From Cladocopium goreaui (Eukaryota > Sar > Dinophyceae > Suessiales > Symbiodiniaceae): 64,000 nucleotides of DNA. The DNA lies in the NCBI GenBank assembly GCA_947184155.2, contig CAMXCT020001716.1, positions 62,001 to 126,000 of the forward strand, given 5' to 3'. Shown here piece after piece: positions 37,851 through 49,864 of the stretch. The notes beneath the pieces were generated by a model. That model ran no database searches. It saw only the letters and a list, made by a program, of their open reading frames with translations, and was not told where the DNA came from. The position numbers and the translations under genes were made by a program. Numbering within the stretch: position 1 is the stretch's first letter; each line of letters begins with the position of its first letter.

Positions 37851-38605
37851 TGCCCAACACCATCTGTGTCAATGCGGCCATCTCAGCCTGCGAGCGCAGT
37901 GGGTGCTGGGAGGTGGCTCTACAACTGCTGTATGGCATGCCACTGCAGGCCAGTGACTCATTAGAGGATTCCATGACTTTGCGGTGTAATGGTGCAATGG
38001 CTCAACGGTGTAACATGTAGGAGTGAAGGGGATGCAGAGACTGCATCGGCTGCGCACACTGCAAACAACATCTTCACTGGATTGAATGCTCCAGGCCCTT
38101 CAGCGAGATGATGTGAGTTGTTGTGCCGCTATCAGTGCTTGCGTGCGAGCAGTTCAATGGCAGGCATCTGGCAAGCAACGATTGCTTGACTTTTGGTCCT
38201 GGTAGCTCAGCTGTGGCGCTGATTCACTGATGTCCAGAAAATACGTCAGCTTGGGGTGCAACATGCGGTGCAGGCTTTCAAAAGGAAACCAGCACCCTTG
38301 TCGCAAGCAGGTGGCTTTGTCCTTGCTGGTTGCCTTCTCATCAATGCTCCTTCAACGGCATCCTGCTTTGGATTACGCTGTTGAGATAGCTGTTTCCAGC
38401 ACATGCAGTGACATTTTGTATCATGGCTTTCGCAAGGAGAAAGGGATTTCATATCAACATTCACATGCTACACCTGAGGACAGCAATCAGTTTCAATGCG
38501 GCAATGAGTGCCTGTGAGAAAGCCAAGCGGTGGCAAACTGTACTGGAACTGGTGTGGGACATGGGCAGCCAAAGCTACTCGCTTCAAATCTACAAAAGGA
38601 TTTAA
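37851..38605 (+). CDS. PPR-protein exons, second cluster
   Basis: Three segments fit the PPR consensus: TICVNAAISACERSGCWEVALQLL (about 37,858-37,930), DDVSCCAAISACVRAVQWQA (38,107-38,168) and TAISFNAAMSACEKAKRWQTVLEL (38,475-38,550). The last lies in the open frame 38,408-38,605. Each covers about one repeat. They match the style of the repeats at 20.8-23.2 kb and are probably one gene interrupted by the LINE and its minisatellite, or separate decayed copies. PPR proteins act in organelle RNA processing. Confidence 0.5.
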
Positions 38606-39089
38606 AAGGGAAATGCTTTGGGCTTCTCCTGCCCTCCATGAAACTGTAGGCCCCCGCGGCCTTGCGAAGTGCAAAGAGTGCAGCTCAGGTTTGCTGCTGG
38701 ATTCGGTGACCGCCGGAGTAGTAGGTTTGGCTTGTGACAACGCAGTCTCTTGGCGATTGTGAAGATAGCATGAGACTGCTGATGCAGACAGTTGTGAGAC
38801 AATTTCAGAAAGACAGGAGGAGCCTTGGAATTGAACCGAGGAGCAGTGGCAAAGATCCCTGCAATTCCAATGGATTTCCTCAGGCAGCTTGACGGTGCTT
38901 GCTGCTTCTTTCGGGCTATAAAGTAACAACCAGATTGCAACTCTTCGCGTGACAATTTTCGAAATGTCAGGCTGTGCAAATTCCAATGCGCTTCAAAACC
39001 TGGCGCAGAGGCAAGGGTGCTGCTAAGATGTGCTAAGGGTGATGCCGTGCTGAGACTCCCTTTGCAAGGATAGGTCGGACAGATGACTA

Positions 39090-39314
39090 GGACCTGACCA
39101 GGATGACCAGGATGACTTGACCTTCTGGAAGTGGTGCAAGATCTGCGCAGTTTTGGATGTTCTTGGCCCAGATCTGACAATGTGGGACACCTGGACCCAA
39201 AGGTTGGTTTGGTCAGAACGTGACCGCGCAGAGCTCGGTGCCTTGCTGGATCCCAAGAAGATGAAGCTGGCTTCGCCACAGAACTTGGTACTGCTGGTGT
39301 CCCTGTTGCGCTAG
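39090..39314 (+). CDS. Possible terminal exon, unknown protein
   Basis: An open frame reads CKICAVLDVLGPDLTMWDTW and ends LVLLVSLLR before TAG at 39,312. It has normal protein composition but no family I recognise and no splice partner I could prove. Confidence 0.25.
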   Translation, partial: GPDQDDQDDLTFWKWCKICAVLDVLGPDLTMWDTWTQRLVWSERDRAELGALLDPKKMKLASPQNLVLLVSLLR

Positions 39315-39634
39315 CTGCTTTATGCCGTTTTCTTTATGGTGCTGAGCTGCACTTCAAGTTTTGAAATGTGTTTGACATCTTCCGCCCATCTTCCAGAAGT
39401 TTCAGCTGAGGTTTCAGTGTTTTCGTTGTGTTTCCGTCATTTTTTGATGCAGTGTTGATTTGCTTTGCAAGGTATGGTGTGCAGCCTCCTTGGCACAATC
39501 AAAACGTATTTTTTCGGACGTCGGGCGACTTGGATGTCACCCGGGTCTTAATTTGGGCACATTTTCAGTCCGTCTTCCGAACCGACGCCTTTTCTCCCCT
39601 CTCGATGTACCTTCCCTGTCTTTGCCCCACCTGA

Positions 39635-39725
39635 AGTCATGATGATGATGATGATGATGATGACGACGACGACGATGACTATGATGCTGCTGCTGGTGGT
39701 GGTGATGGTGGTGGTTGATTATATA
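39635..39725. repeat. (GATGAT)n / (GGTGGT)n microsatellite
   Basis: Trinucleotide tract running from ATGATG to ACGACG to GGTGGTGATGG. Confidence 0.9.
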
Positions 39726-40657
39726 TATACATATCTGGGCAAATTATAACGACCTCATTGCGACCTCACCGGGAATCATGGTTAATACTGTAAGGGGAAT
39801 CATCCCAAAATGGCCTTATTTCAGGTTCGTGAAATAGTATCATTTACCCATACGCACACACACACATATATATATAGTCGTTATTGGTACCGTGATTATG
39901 ATCATGATCATGGTGCAGCGTCAAGAGTTCTGACGGAACAATTGAATTAATTAATCTTAGTTTAGCATGTCATTCGGTATTGACGATGTGTCCGATGTGT
40001 TGTACATTTTTTAGGGATCAGTTTGTCAGTGCAGAGGAAGGGTACCTGAATGATTTGTGAGGACCCAGCTCGTGAACTACCTTATCTCCGGGCAGCTGAC
40101 CTGGCGCGAGAATGCACGGCTAGCATGGTCTTTGGCAAACTTGGAGGTGATGGTTCCTGCGCTCACAGAATGGATCGATTTCTGCTCAGACTGTCAAACG
40201 TCCTTTGGAATTTTGGAGGTTCATGATGGCAGCCTACTTCAGACATTGCAGGAGGACTGAAAGAGAAATGGGCAATGCATACATTCACCTTATCAATGCA
40301 TCCTGTAGGTCTTGGCTTATATTCCATTTTTCGATTTGGATCAGCCACTTTGTGCTTTTACAGCATTGGTCACTAGTTCAGCTGTCGTTTGCAATGTTTC
40401 TGAAGTAGGATCGGGGAAGCAGTGGGCATTGTTATGGGCTGGTTGCTCGGGATGTTCAGATTCTTCTAAGTCTGCAATCCGTCCTAACAGAACCTGAGGA
40501 ATCTGAGAAATGCATTTCTCACATTTTTTAATTTTTTCATTAGGTCCGTAATAACGGTTCTGTTCGATTAACAAATGGGTCTCCCAATTCCTTTTTGCAG
40601 CTTGTCCGCAGCTGGATGGCTCTTGCACAAGGACGGCAAGGCTAGAGCCCACACAAG

Positions 40658-41933
40658 ATGGGAACAGCGGTCTCGGTGTGTCGCAATGTGCTGGATGTAG
40701 CTCTCAAAGAGGAAGGGGAACTGTCAGCAGCTTTGGCTTCACAATATGGGCCACAGCTACTGCTTCGGGTGGACGCTGCTCCTATTCGGGATGGCCCAGC
40801 GGTGTTTCCAAACCCTTTCAGACTGACCGATGAGATCATACTGGAGGGTGTGGAGGGCCTTGCGGCATATGGTCCCTTCATGTCTCGCTTCAATCTAGCA
40901 CGGCGCGCGGAATCAGGTTCGAAGTTTCCCTTCACTTGGCCAGACACAGACCGAGTGTGCATGCCCCATGTTTTTATGCGAGCGCGAATCGAGGGTACTG
41001 GTCGGTACGTTCTGTTACAGATTTGTGCATCTGTGGCCGACCAAAAGCTACATAGAGTGCTTGCAGCCCTTCAGGATTGCAAGGAGGTTGTCCAGCAACT
41101 CCGCCAGCAATTGCGAAACAGGATCGGCATCTACCGATCTGTTTACCTATGTATCTACAGTATCTATTTCATCCTATTCCTGACTTTCTGTCTATTCCAT
41201 CTATCTGTCTATCTATCTACCTATCTATCGTACATGAGTAATTTTGTGTGAATGTGCATGTTCACGTGCATGCACATCCATCCAGGCATCCATCCATGCG
41301 TGCATGCATGTACTAGATTGTGAAGAGCAAAAGGCAGATTCCAGTGAAGCATTTCTCACTTCATCTCACTTCACTCGACCAGGTATGCGGCCAACTTCAA
41401 CAAGTTCATTGCAGAAACTGCACAAGATGTAGGTGGCTTTGAGTCACCTCAGGTGAAAGTCTGTGCTCCGGTGGGCTGCCGTGTTTTGGACAGCAAGATC
41501 CCGCAGCTGACTGGTAGGGACAGCCATATTCTGGTTTTTGATTACCCTTCCGCTGAAGTGACCAAATTCATCCTCGATGGCACCGAAGAATTTCATGAGC
41601 TTTCGCAAGCATTCTTCCATCATGTGGCATGGGCAACAAACGGCAATGCCATGCTCTTCGACCTGAAGGCAAGGATAATAAGATGTGGAAACTAGATTGA
41701 CTGAAATAAACATCCAGGTAGTTTTCTAATTTTGTGTGTTCAATTGTGGTCGACTTGCGTTTACTTGATTGAAAGCAGTGCATTTCCATCAGGGGGCAGA
41801 TCCCGGAAGTGGAGATATTCTGCTGGTGGATCCGTGTATCTTGCGAACTGATGGAGAACAAGCTGTCAAAGATTCAGTCAAGGAGACGGCGTTTGAGGTG
41901 CTGCACAGGACCGGCCAAGCATCACCAAACTAG
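40658..41933 (+). CDS. Alpha-kinase-like protein, three exons
   Basis: Exons 40,658-41,121, 41,383-41,668 and 41,793-41,933 join in frame. Intron 1 (41,122-41,382) has a GA donor, intron 2 (41,669-41,792) a GC donor, and both acceptors are AG|G. The joined C-terminal half reads like the alpha-kinase catalytic core: RYAANFNKF, ILVFDYPSAEVTKF, then HELSQAFFHHVAW and LFDLKG, with ILLVDPCILR after the junction. These match the conserved 'F-H ... DLQG ... TDP' region of EF2K/MHCK-type kinases. The glycine-rich tail motif is not seen. The N-terminal exon (FRLTDEIILEGVEGLAAYG) is unassigned; ATG 40,658 has an in-frame stop just upstream, but a further 5' exon is possible. Confidence 0.55.
41122..41382 (+). 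other. Intron with GA donor holding a CTAT/CATCCATG microsatellite
   Basis: Donor context ACAG|GATCGG and acceptor ACCAG|G. Splicing restores the codon AGG and the reading RNRYAANF. Inside are (CTAT)n and (CATC/CATG)n tracts. Confidence 0.55.
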
Positions 41934-42000
41934 ATGCGACTGCAATTGGCAGCACACCAACAATAGAACTAAAGAGTTACTAAAGAGATAGATACTGTAG

Positions 42001-42024
42001 ATAGAGAGAGAGAGAGAGAGGGAG

Positions 42025-42065
<41 letters not shown>

Positions 42066-42090
42066 GAGAGAGAGAAAGAGAGAGAGCGTT
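42001..42090. repeat. (GA)n microsatellite
   Basis: Near-pure GA dinucleotide tract with single GG and AGGA interruptions. Confidence 0.95.
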
Positions 42091-42814
42091 TGGCATGCCT
42101 GTGATGAAGAATAGCTTGTTTGTTTTCTTTTTGAGACACTCAAGGAAGAATGCTGGGTGCCTAGATCCGGACAAGCTTTTCGCAACTTCCGCTTGAAGAC
42201 ATATCACATTTGCACATTGCAGGAACTGTGGGCAACTGTGCAAAGCCTTTGACCCGAGCAGGCGTTCAGGTAAGGTTAGAAGGATGTGCGGTGTGCCAGC
42301 ATGTGGACTTTCCCATGCAGGCAGATAGGATACTGCGCCAGCCTTAAGTTGCTCTGCCACCATTGTGTTTCGCATGACTGCGTCAGCCGTGTTGAACTCA
42401 ATATTTCATGATATTTCAATATATTTCATGTATTTGATGCCCTGTACTTAACGAAGGCCATAACACGGCCAAACTGCGCCAAAGGCTCTGCAGCTTAAGG
42501 CTGAAGTTTCACCGTTTGCAGGTGCTTGCAGAAATTAGTTTGCGTGCATGAGGTGACACACAACTCAAGCGCGGCTGTCGTGAAAATGAACTACATGAGA
42601 GTGAGTAATCCTTCTGATACTATCCGAAAGCTTTAGAGCACGTGCGGTGGAAATAGCATTGACCACATAGTGAGCTTTCCAAGCAGCATTTTTTTCACGC
42701 TTTGGCCCCAAACCAATCCCCAAATCCTCTTGCCCCAAGTGGCCAATTTCGTTGAATTCACCTATCCGTGTTGTCTTGTGAGGGATTTGTACCTCTCCCT
42801 TGACGTCAATTGAG

Positions 42815-42885
42815 CTTTCTCACCAGCTCACCACCAGCTCACCACCAGCTCACCACCAGCTCACCACCAGCTCCTCAGCTCCAGG
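42815..42885. repeat. 12-bp tandem repeat CACCAGCTCACC
   Basis: About five copies of CACCAGCTCAC upstream of the coiled-coil gene. Confidence 0.9.
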
Positions 42886-43173
42886 ACCTTATTCAAAAAG
42901 TACAGCATTTTAAGGTGTCCAGAACCTTGCAGCCCAATGCTTAGAGGCAATTCGTTTGGGGGCAAGAGCACAACAAGAAACCGAAAGACATCGAAAGACG
43001 ACTGACCCCTCCAGAATCAAAACCGTTCTGCTTGAGCATTGATAGCGTTGCCTCCAGTGTTTTATCCGGAGATTTGGCTGAAGTGTGGGTCTGCCGAACA
43101 ACGGCACTCACCCCGTTTCAGCTTCTCTCTATGTCTAGCAGTTTAGGGATCTTTGCACTTTTGACCTGGCGGG

Positions 43174-46100
43174 ATGGCATTTTTGCGGACTGGAATGCAG
43201 AGACACAGCGGACAGCCAGGTGGAAGCCGCATGGTGCAGATCAAAGAAGGTCTGGATTGCACTGTGGCGAAGATTTTAGAAAGTGCTGGTACTCTGTATG
43301 AAGCCCCACCTCAGCCCGAACATGAGAAGGTTGCTGCAGCACCCCGGCGCGTATCGCGCATGTCATTCACGCATGGCATTGAGAAACGCAAGGAAAAACC
43401 TGGCCGACGCCAGAGTTTGTTGGAGGATTCGAGTGATGAGGACGATAGCAAAAGAAGGGAGGAAGAAGAGGAGGCATTGAGACATTGGACCCTTGAGGTT
43501 GCCGATGAGAGCATACAACATCTCATCAGCTCCATTAGGTGCGATGAACGCCTTGATGCACTCGAAGACTTAAACGAGTCTTGCTCTCGCAATGCAGCCA
43601 GTAGCCAGCAGCTGAATTCAGACATGGATAAACTGGAAACGCAACTTTGCAAAGAATGGCAGGACATAAGTGCTGGACCAAAACAGATCAAAACAGCATG
43701 TTCAAAGATGGCACACCCTCTTGGTACATATCTTGTCAATTAGCACACTGTGAAACCTTGTGCTTCATCATGTGATATCAACACAATTCCTGGACTTAAT
43801 GTTTGACTTGCTGCTGGACCCTTCAGGAAATGAATCAATCCATCAACAATTTCCTCGAAGAACTTGAAGAGAAAGAACGACGGTCCTATGAAGCGCTGCG
43901 CGGCTATTTCCAGTGTATCGAGCAGCAGACCAATCGTAAGAATTTCCGAAGCGGAAGCCGTGGAAGCCCAGCAACTGGTCGAGGGAACCGCCTGCAGGTC
44001 TTGCAGTCCAGGCAAGCGGAACTTCGCTCAGGGCGCGTGGATCCAGAGACTCGGCCTTCCGAAATTCTCGACATGGTGCATCAGATGTATCAGGAGATGC
44101 AAAAGCACAAGGAAACTCTTGAGATGGAATCGAAAAGGCAGGATGCTTATGCTCATGCCCTGCATAAGATGCAACGTGCCATTTTGTTTGATGAAGATCC
44201 AACAAGAGATCAAGTCACGAGTCAGGTTCTCAAGGAGGTTCGCAGATGGGGCCTCGACGCTGCAACGGAATGGGAGCCCGAGTCTGATGAGTATGAAACG
44301 TTGAGCAAAACTGAATATGCCATGAAAGTTGCCCGGGTCAAGACAGAAATCGAGGGCCTCAAGAAGAGATTGGAACGCTACAATGCTAAGAAAGAGGAAG
44401 GGCCTCGACGAACATCACGACGACACTCACTTGCAAATGTGGTGAATGAGGAAGGCAAGGGAGCATGGCGAGCCCGACTTAACGATCAAAACTTGTCGCT
44501 CTTCAATGAGGTTGTCGAGAGGCGTTACCAGGAGGATCTTCGTGAGCTCACTAAGGCACAGAGAAACCTAGAGGGATTTCTGCGGAGATTTGAGGACCTC
44601 AACAGTATGGTTGAACACATCGTGCCAGAACTTGAGGACAGTCGGATGAAGATCTGTGAAGTGACGCTTCGAACTAGGCCCAAACTCTGGCAAATTGAGA
44701 GGCTACCAGTGCTGCCCAGTCCCGAGGAGCAACGGATTGCAAACTTCGCATTCATTCGACGTGTTCACGATGAAGAGGACCAGAAAGAACACAAAGAGAT
44801 TCTTGCCTGAGTCTACTACCGCTTGAATAGTGTGTACCGATCTGTACCGTGTGTGCTGGGTGAACGCTTGTCATCGCTTGTCTTGATGGTTTATTTCCAC
44901 TTCATGTGCCATTCCTGCCTTCTCCGGTTTTCGGTTTTCCCGTGGAATACAGAGTCCTTCTTGAAACCTTAAAAGACATCATACGGTAAACAGTCACAAT
45001 TACACAGAGTTATTATTATGTAGTTATGTGTGCATGTGACATATGCTAGACTTGCTTGCCACAATACTTAACCACATCTAAGGAAGTTGAAGGAGATGCA
45101 GACTGAGAAGGAGGCGATTGAGAGGCAAGCCAACGAACAAGAGAGAAGGAAAACTCAGCTAAAGCAGGCCATCCGACAAGAGCAACACTTACATGACAGC
45201 TTGGCGGCTGAGATTGAAGATGCGAATGGAATGATGGAAGGCTTGGATGACAATGTGAATGTCGTACTTGCCAAAGATTACATGATAAAAGTAGAGGAAC
45301 TCAAAAAGACCAATGCAGAGAAAGGATTCCAGTTATTTGAGCAGGTGAAAGATGCTGAGTCAGCCGAAGCGCTGCAATGGAAGGTGGCCATGACCTTTGA
45401 TGAGGTGAAAGTCCTCACAAAGATGGTTCTCAAAGATCGAGCGGATGAGTTGTCCAGCTCTGAGTCGGAAGCATCCCTGGGTTCAGAGCCCAAGATGGAA
45501 CAACAGATCAGCCAGATGATGGGACAGGTGAATTTTTCAAGAGGAGGAAGCAAGGTTGCAGCTGTCTCAGCTCAGGAAGCCGAGTCGGCTACACCCCACA
45601 GGACCCCATCCTCGAGGAGTTTTGGATTTCAAGATCAAAGCGGCCAAAGTGCGCGCAGGGCATCTGCTTCGTCTGCATCACGACCCGGTTTTGTTCGTCC
45701 TGCCCGAAGATCATCTGTAGCACTGGCTACGTTGGGACAGTCTGACCAGTCACCTGCAGCTCGCAGGCAGTCTTTGGCGCTTGGAGCCACAGGCTCGGAG
45801 TCGCCAAGATGTGTTTCTTCAGGTACATCATTGATGCCCAGTGGCTCACTAATACCCAGCGGATCGCTGAAACCAAGTGAGTCACTGACACCCAGTGGGT
45901 CGCTGATTCCCAGTGGGTCGCTGAAACCCAGCGGGTCACTAGCACCCAGCAGTTCCTTCAGAGACAAGGAGCAGGAGGAAAGGACCAAAGCACGTCGTCA
46001 AACCATGTTGAAAGGTGCAGGTGTCCTTGCAGCTTTGTTGGCAAAAGCAGAGCAAACAGCTGATGAAGTCCAAACAGAAGATCCTCCAACCTCAGGGAAA

Positions 46101-46358
46101 GCTCCGCTGCAGCTCCCAATTGGAGCCCGACGAAGGAAAACAGCGACGCGAAGTGATCAGGCTTTTGCTGAAATTGTGGCGAAGGCCAGGGCTACATCTC
46201 AACGCGAGGACAGCCCGAGCCCCAAGCCCAGTGCAAGCATGCCAAGGATGCCAAGGAGAGCTTCGGCATTGGCTACGTCCGGTCCAGACAGATCCGCCTC
46301 TCAGACAACATCCATTGGCATTGGCTCTGAGCATAGCAAGGGCAAGGGGGCAGACTAG
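43174..46358 (+). CDS. Coiled-coil protein of unknown function, three exons
   Basis: Exon 1 (from ATG 43,174 or ATG 43,231) ends at 43,710, exon 2 is 43,827-44,797 and exon 3 is 45,083-46,358. Intron 1 has a GC donor and intron 2 a GA donor (AAAGA|GATTCT); both acceptors are AG|G. The protein of about 900 residues is charged and heptad-rich: LEELEEKERRSYEALRGYF, LEGFLRRFEDLNSMVEH, and EKEAIERQANEQERRKTQLK just after the second junction. The C-terminal half is Ser-rich, with a hexapeptide repeat PSGSLI/PSGSLK/PSESLT (45,835-45,955). It ends SKGKGAD. It resembles cytoskeletal or axonemal coiled-coil proteins in composition only. The true first exon may lie farther upstream. Confidence 0.65.
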
Positions 46359-47145
46359 ACCTGACCTGACTCCTTTTGGTGCTGTGTGCCCAAAAAGACA
46401 TCTGCGGCCGATGTCAACGTTTCAAGCCTTCCGAGCCCCCCAAATCTGTCCGATCTTCATTTCATTTGGAAGCCTCTTGCTGTTTTGGTTGAAGAAGCTT
46501 GTAAGACGTCAAGCCAGTTCAACCCAGATATCGTAGTAACATGGCGTGACAGGATGCATTGCGATAGGGAGCATGTGCTGATCCTTTAAAACCCAGTATC
46601 CTGATTCTGAGGCAGAGCGGCGTGGTGCTGGACTTCCTCTCTTCCATGCTCACAACAGTATGGTCGTGTAGCACTCTCGGCGCCCTACGCGGCAGGCGAA
46701 GCTGCAGTTTCCGCAACTGAAGGATCCAAATTCCAAGTTCACGATGTTTCCAACTTCCCTAGAGTGACGCGACTCCTAGCACCCGGACACGGTAAAACTC
46801 TCTTCGATCACTCTTCGTACATAAAAATGCTCATTGGGGGAGACACTTTCTTACTATGTCTATATGGTAGTGTGGCGGATGTTTGTTTTGTGCATGATTT
46901 AAGGGACGTTGCCGGATGCTTCAAGGACTTTGCAGGCAGTTGAAGCCTTTCTTCATGATGCGGCTGTGCTTCTCGACAGGATACTGCTTTGATACTTTTT
47001 CTTTGCTTGTTTGTATCATGTGAATCATGTGACAATCATGTGACAATGTGATGTGCTGTATCAACTTTGGCATTCAGCCTATTTCAGTTTGCCTTTTAAG
47101 CCAAGCCAGCCACGCTTTGTATGGCACCCACAGCTTTGGCAGGAA

Positions 47146-47320
47146 GATGGTGGCTGCCCTGCCCGTGCCACCTTCGTATCAAGAATCGCACCTTGTGCGA
47201 TTTGAATCAGAGGACCTAGTGGTGGTCAGCAAGCCACCACATTGGCAGGTGGATTCGAGCACAGATAGAAACAGCAACTCGCTTCAAACTTGCGCAATGA
47301 CGCTAGCCGCACGCCCTCCA
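47146..47320 (+). CDS. RluA-type pseudouridine synthase, first recognisable exon
   Basis: The frame from ATG 47,146 reads VRFESEDLVVVSKPPHWQVD, the 'ylvvnKPaG' entry motif of RluA/RluC/RluD-type pseudouridine synthases. It continues to about 47,315. A GC donor near 47,315 (phase 1) would join it to the exon starting at 55,953, giving an intron of about 8.6 kb that contains copia-2. That junction is inferred; the motif is seen. The enzyme would isomerise uridine to pseudouridine in rRNA or tRNA. Confidence 0.6.
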
Positions 47321-47624
47321 TGCAATGTTTGATAACTTACTTCACACGCTCAAGTTGCAGATTAATGGGGATTTTGTACGGATCAAAGCTGATGTGCCGA
47401 TTGCCAGCTGGTTGGCTTTGATTTTCGGAATTGTAAATCCAATATTGGGTTTATTTAGGCCTGCCGACTATTTAAGTCAAGGGAGGTTAGGTTAGTTTCC
47501 CTTTTGGTTCCCCTGCTAAGCCCGTTGCCACAATCCATAAAATGAAACTTGGAGACCCGACTTGGTGACACCTTCCCCAGATTTTCCATGCCCCCGCTGC
47601 TGCGGTGGTTCGAGTGTGTTTGAT

Positions 47625-47760
47625 GAACACAAAGATGATTGCGAAGATGATGATGAACAGGAGGAGTATGAAGATCAGGAAAACGAGATGATGCTGATGC
47701 TGATGCTGATGCTGATGACGATGCTGCTGCTGCTGATGATGATGATGATGGGAGCAAGAA
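47625..47760. repeat. GATGAT/CTGATG trinucleotide microsatellite
   Basis: Low-complexity tract giving Met/Leu-, His/Gln- or Ser-rich frames on both strands, none considered coding. Confidence 0.85.
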
Positions 47761-48100
47761 GATGGGAATTGGGCCAGCAGATGTTTGCCAGGGTGTCCAT
47801 GGGGGAAGGTTAGGTATGCGCCTCGCATTTGACCCTACCCCATTGTTCTCGCACATGACCCTACAACTGTTCTGCGGTAGGGTCGAATGTGAGAAATAGG
47901 CGGTTGTACTTGAGAAAGACAGGTCGCTATGTCATGCACTTGGAGGTGCGCCATCCTTGGTTTGCAAGTGTTAGTGAACTTTTAACATCCCACCACCCAA
48001 CCCCCACACTGCCTGGAGGTGTGCCACCCCAGCCAAAAGTGGAGGTAGGGTCGAATCTGAACGGACGCAGGTTGTTTTTGCTGTCAAAGTTATTTATTTT

Positions 48101-48105
48101 GATTT
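48101..48105. repeat. Target-site duplication of copia-2, left copy (GATTT)
   Basis: GATTT precedes the left LTR and recurs after the right LTR at 55,746-55,750. Confidence 0.8.
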
Positions 48106-48266
48106 TGTATTTGCACACGCCCAAAAAACACCCTGTAACATAGTATCTCTACTATAGCATGGCGGCTCAGAGAAAAAGAGTTGTGCCGCATAGCTTACCG
48201 GATTCATTAGGTTTATCAGTCTACTTGGGATAATAGTTATTACCCCTGCTGAAACCTGAAAATACA
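48106..48266 (+). repeat. Copia-2 5' LTR
   Basis: TGTATT...AATACA termini. Contains the perfect hairpin ATAGTA-TCTC-TACTAT (48,140-48,155), which is also in the right LTR. Confidence 0.88.
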
Positions 48267-48280
48267 GGTTATCAGCCGTA
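48267..48280 (+). promoter_or_regulatory. Candidate primer-binding site of copia-2
   Basis: GGTTATCAGCCGTA follows the LTR directly and matches copia-1 at 13 of 14 positions, although the LTRs are unrelated. Its complement contains CUGAUAA, a plausible seven-base anticodon loop. Confidence 0.5.
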
Positions 48281-48281
48281 A

Positions 48282-48845
48282 CGGGATTGGCGGTGCCTTC
48301 CGGGGGTATGACCTGGCAGGAGTCAAGCCTGCTGGATTGATCGCTATTGAGTGGGACCACGCAGCACAGCGCGTGACAAGAAAGGCTTGGCCTGGCCCAA
48401 CGTCATAGAGCATGCTGACATTGAGCTCATTACCAAGAGGCATGTTAAAGAGTGGGCCAACATGTTCCCACGGGCAACCCATGTGCACCTCATTGGGGGA
48501 TTCCCGTGTGTGCACTTATCTTCAGCCCGGGCAGGGCGCAAGAATCTCTTGCAGTTCTTCTAGGACCTCAAGCAGCTCATTGGTTGGATCAAGGATGTCT
48601 TTGGCCGCACGGCACTTGTTGACTTCGTGGTTGAAAATGTGCTCAGGATGGATACTGCGGCCCAGGCGCAGATCTCTGTTGAGTTGAGTGTCGAGCCGTT
48701 GGCGCTCTGCCCCTCTGACATGCTGCCCTACAATCGGCCTCGGCTAGCTTGGGTCAGCCAGCCTGTTGTTGCGAGCAAAGGTGTGTGGCTGGAACCGCAA
48801 GATGGGTTCGATCGTGTGCACATGAGTGGAGATGGCCTCCATATG
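48282..48845 (+). pseudogene. DNMT3-like cytosine methyltransferase remnant in copia-2
   Basis: The segment begins in motif I (GIGGAFRGYDLAG) and continues to motif II IAIEWD and AAQRVTRKAW. A tandem 5-bp duplication (TGGCC at 48,388-48,392 and 48,393-48,397) then shifts the frame. After it come NVIEHADIELITKRHVKEW, motif IV GGFPCVHLSSA (Cys at 48,507) and RAGRKNL. A TAG stop at 48,561 precedes a downstream part with motif VI FVVENVLRMD (48,627-48,656). The spacing and the 'GxPC...ARxGRKxL...ENV' pattern resemble DNMT3-type enzymes. The N-terminal side of motif I is missing where the sequence meets the primer-binding site, and no target-recognition domain or motif X was seen. The copy is dead. 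Confidence 0.8.
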
Positions 48846-48849
48846 AACA

Positions 48850-49580
48850 ATGGATGCATACATGCATGCATGCATACATACATTGCATACATATATTATC
48901 ATACATTGATTGACATACATTGACATACATTGAGATACATTGACATGCATTGACATGCATTGACGTACATTGTTACATACATACATACATACATGCATTG
49001 AGGTGCGTTGACATACATTGACATACATTGACATGCATTGACATGCATTGACATACATTGACGTACATTGATACATACATACACACATGCATACATACAT
49101 ACAGACATACATACATACATTGATTGACATACATTGACATGCATTGACATGCATTGACGTACATTGATACATACGTACATACATACATGCATGCATGCAT
49201 GCATACATACACACGCACATACATACATACATGCATGCATGCATGCATACATACATACATACATACATACATACATACATTGAGTGACATACATTGACGT
49301 GCATCGACAAACATTGACACATACATACATGCATACATGCATGCATGCATGCATGCTTGCATGCATACATGCAAACATGCATACATGCATGCATGCATAC
49401 ATGCATACATGCACCCATGCATGCATGCATACATGCATACATGCATACATGCGTGCATACATGCATGCATGCATACATGCATGCATGCATACATGCATAC
49501 ATGCATACATGCATACATGCACACATGCATGCATGCATACATACATACATGCATGCATGCATGCATACATGCATATTGCA
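48850..49580. repeat. CATACATTGA / CATGCATA microsatellite
   Basis: Long alternation of CATA, CATG and CATTGA units. It produces Met/His/Cys/Tyr/Val frames in all six frames (up to 298 codons); none is considered a gene. Confidence 0.95.
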
Positions 49581-49864
49581 GCGCGAAGCAATCCCAGACT
49601 TTTGCGTGTGTTTCCGTCTCAAAGCCCCTGCCAGGAGCATTGTGTCTGTAATGGGCCAAGGCCAGTGGCCAACGGTACAGTTACAAGGAATGGTCTATCA
49701 AGGCCTCAAAAGCTGTTTGCCTGATTGTATTCTGTGACCCCTAATTCATCCGTTTGCAACTCTGATTGACATGGAATTGGACGTGGATCAGCAATGACAT
49801 TGTCTTGAAGACGATCCGGCTTGGGCTCTTTGGCCTCCTGCAGCGCACGGAGTGGGAAGACGAA

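Noticed and set aside
41922..42375. Minus-strand Ser/Leu-rich ORFs
   Set aside because: They are products of the (GA)n microsatellite.
47455..47856. Minus-strand ORFs rich in Ser/Ala or His/Gln
   Set aside because: They come from a GATGAT/CTGATG microsatellite.
48744..49737. ORFs of up to 298 codons on both strands rich in Met, Cys, His, Tyr and Val
   Set aside because: They are translations of CATA/CATG microsatellite DNA in all six frames.
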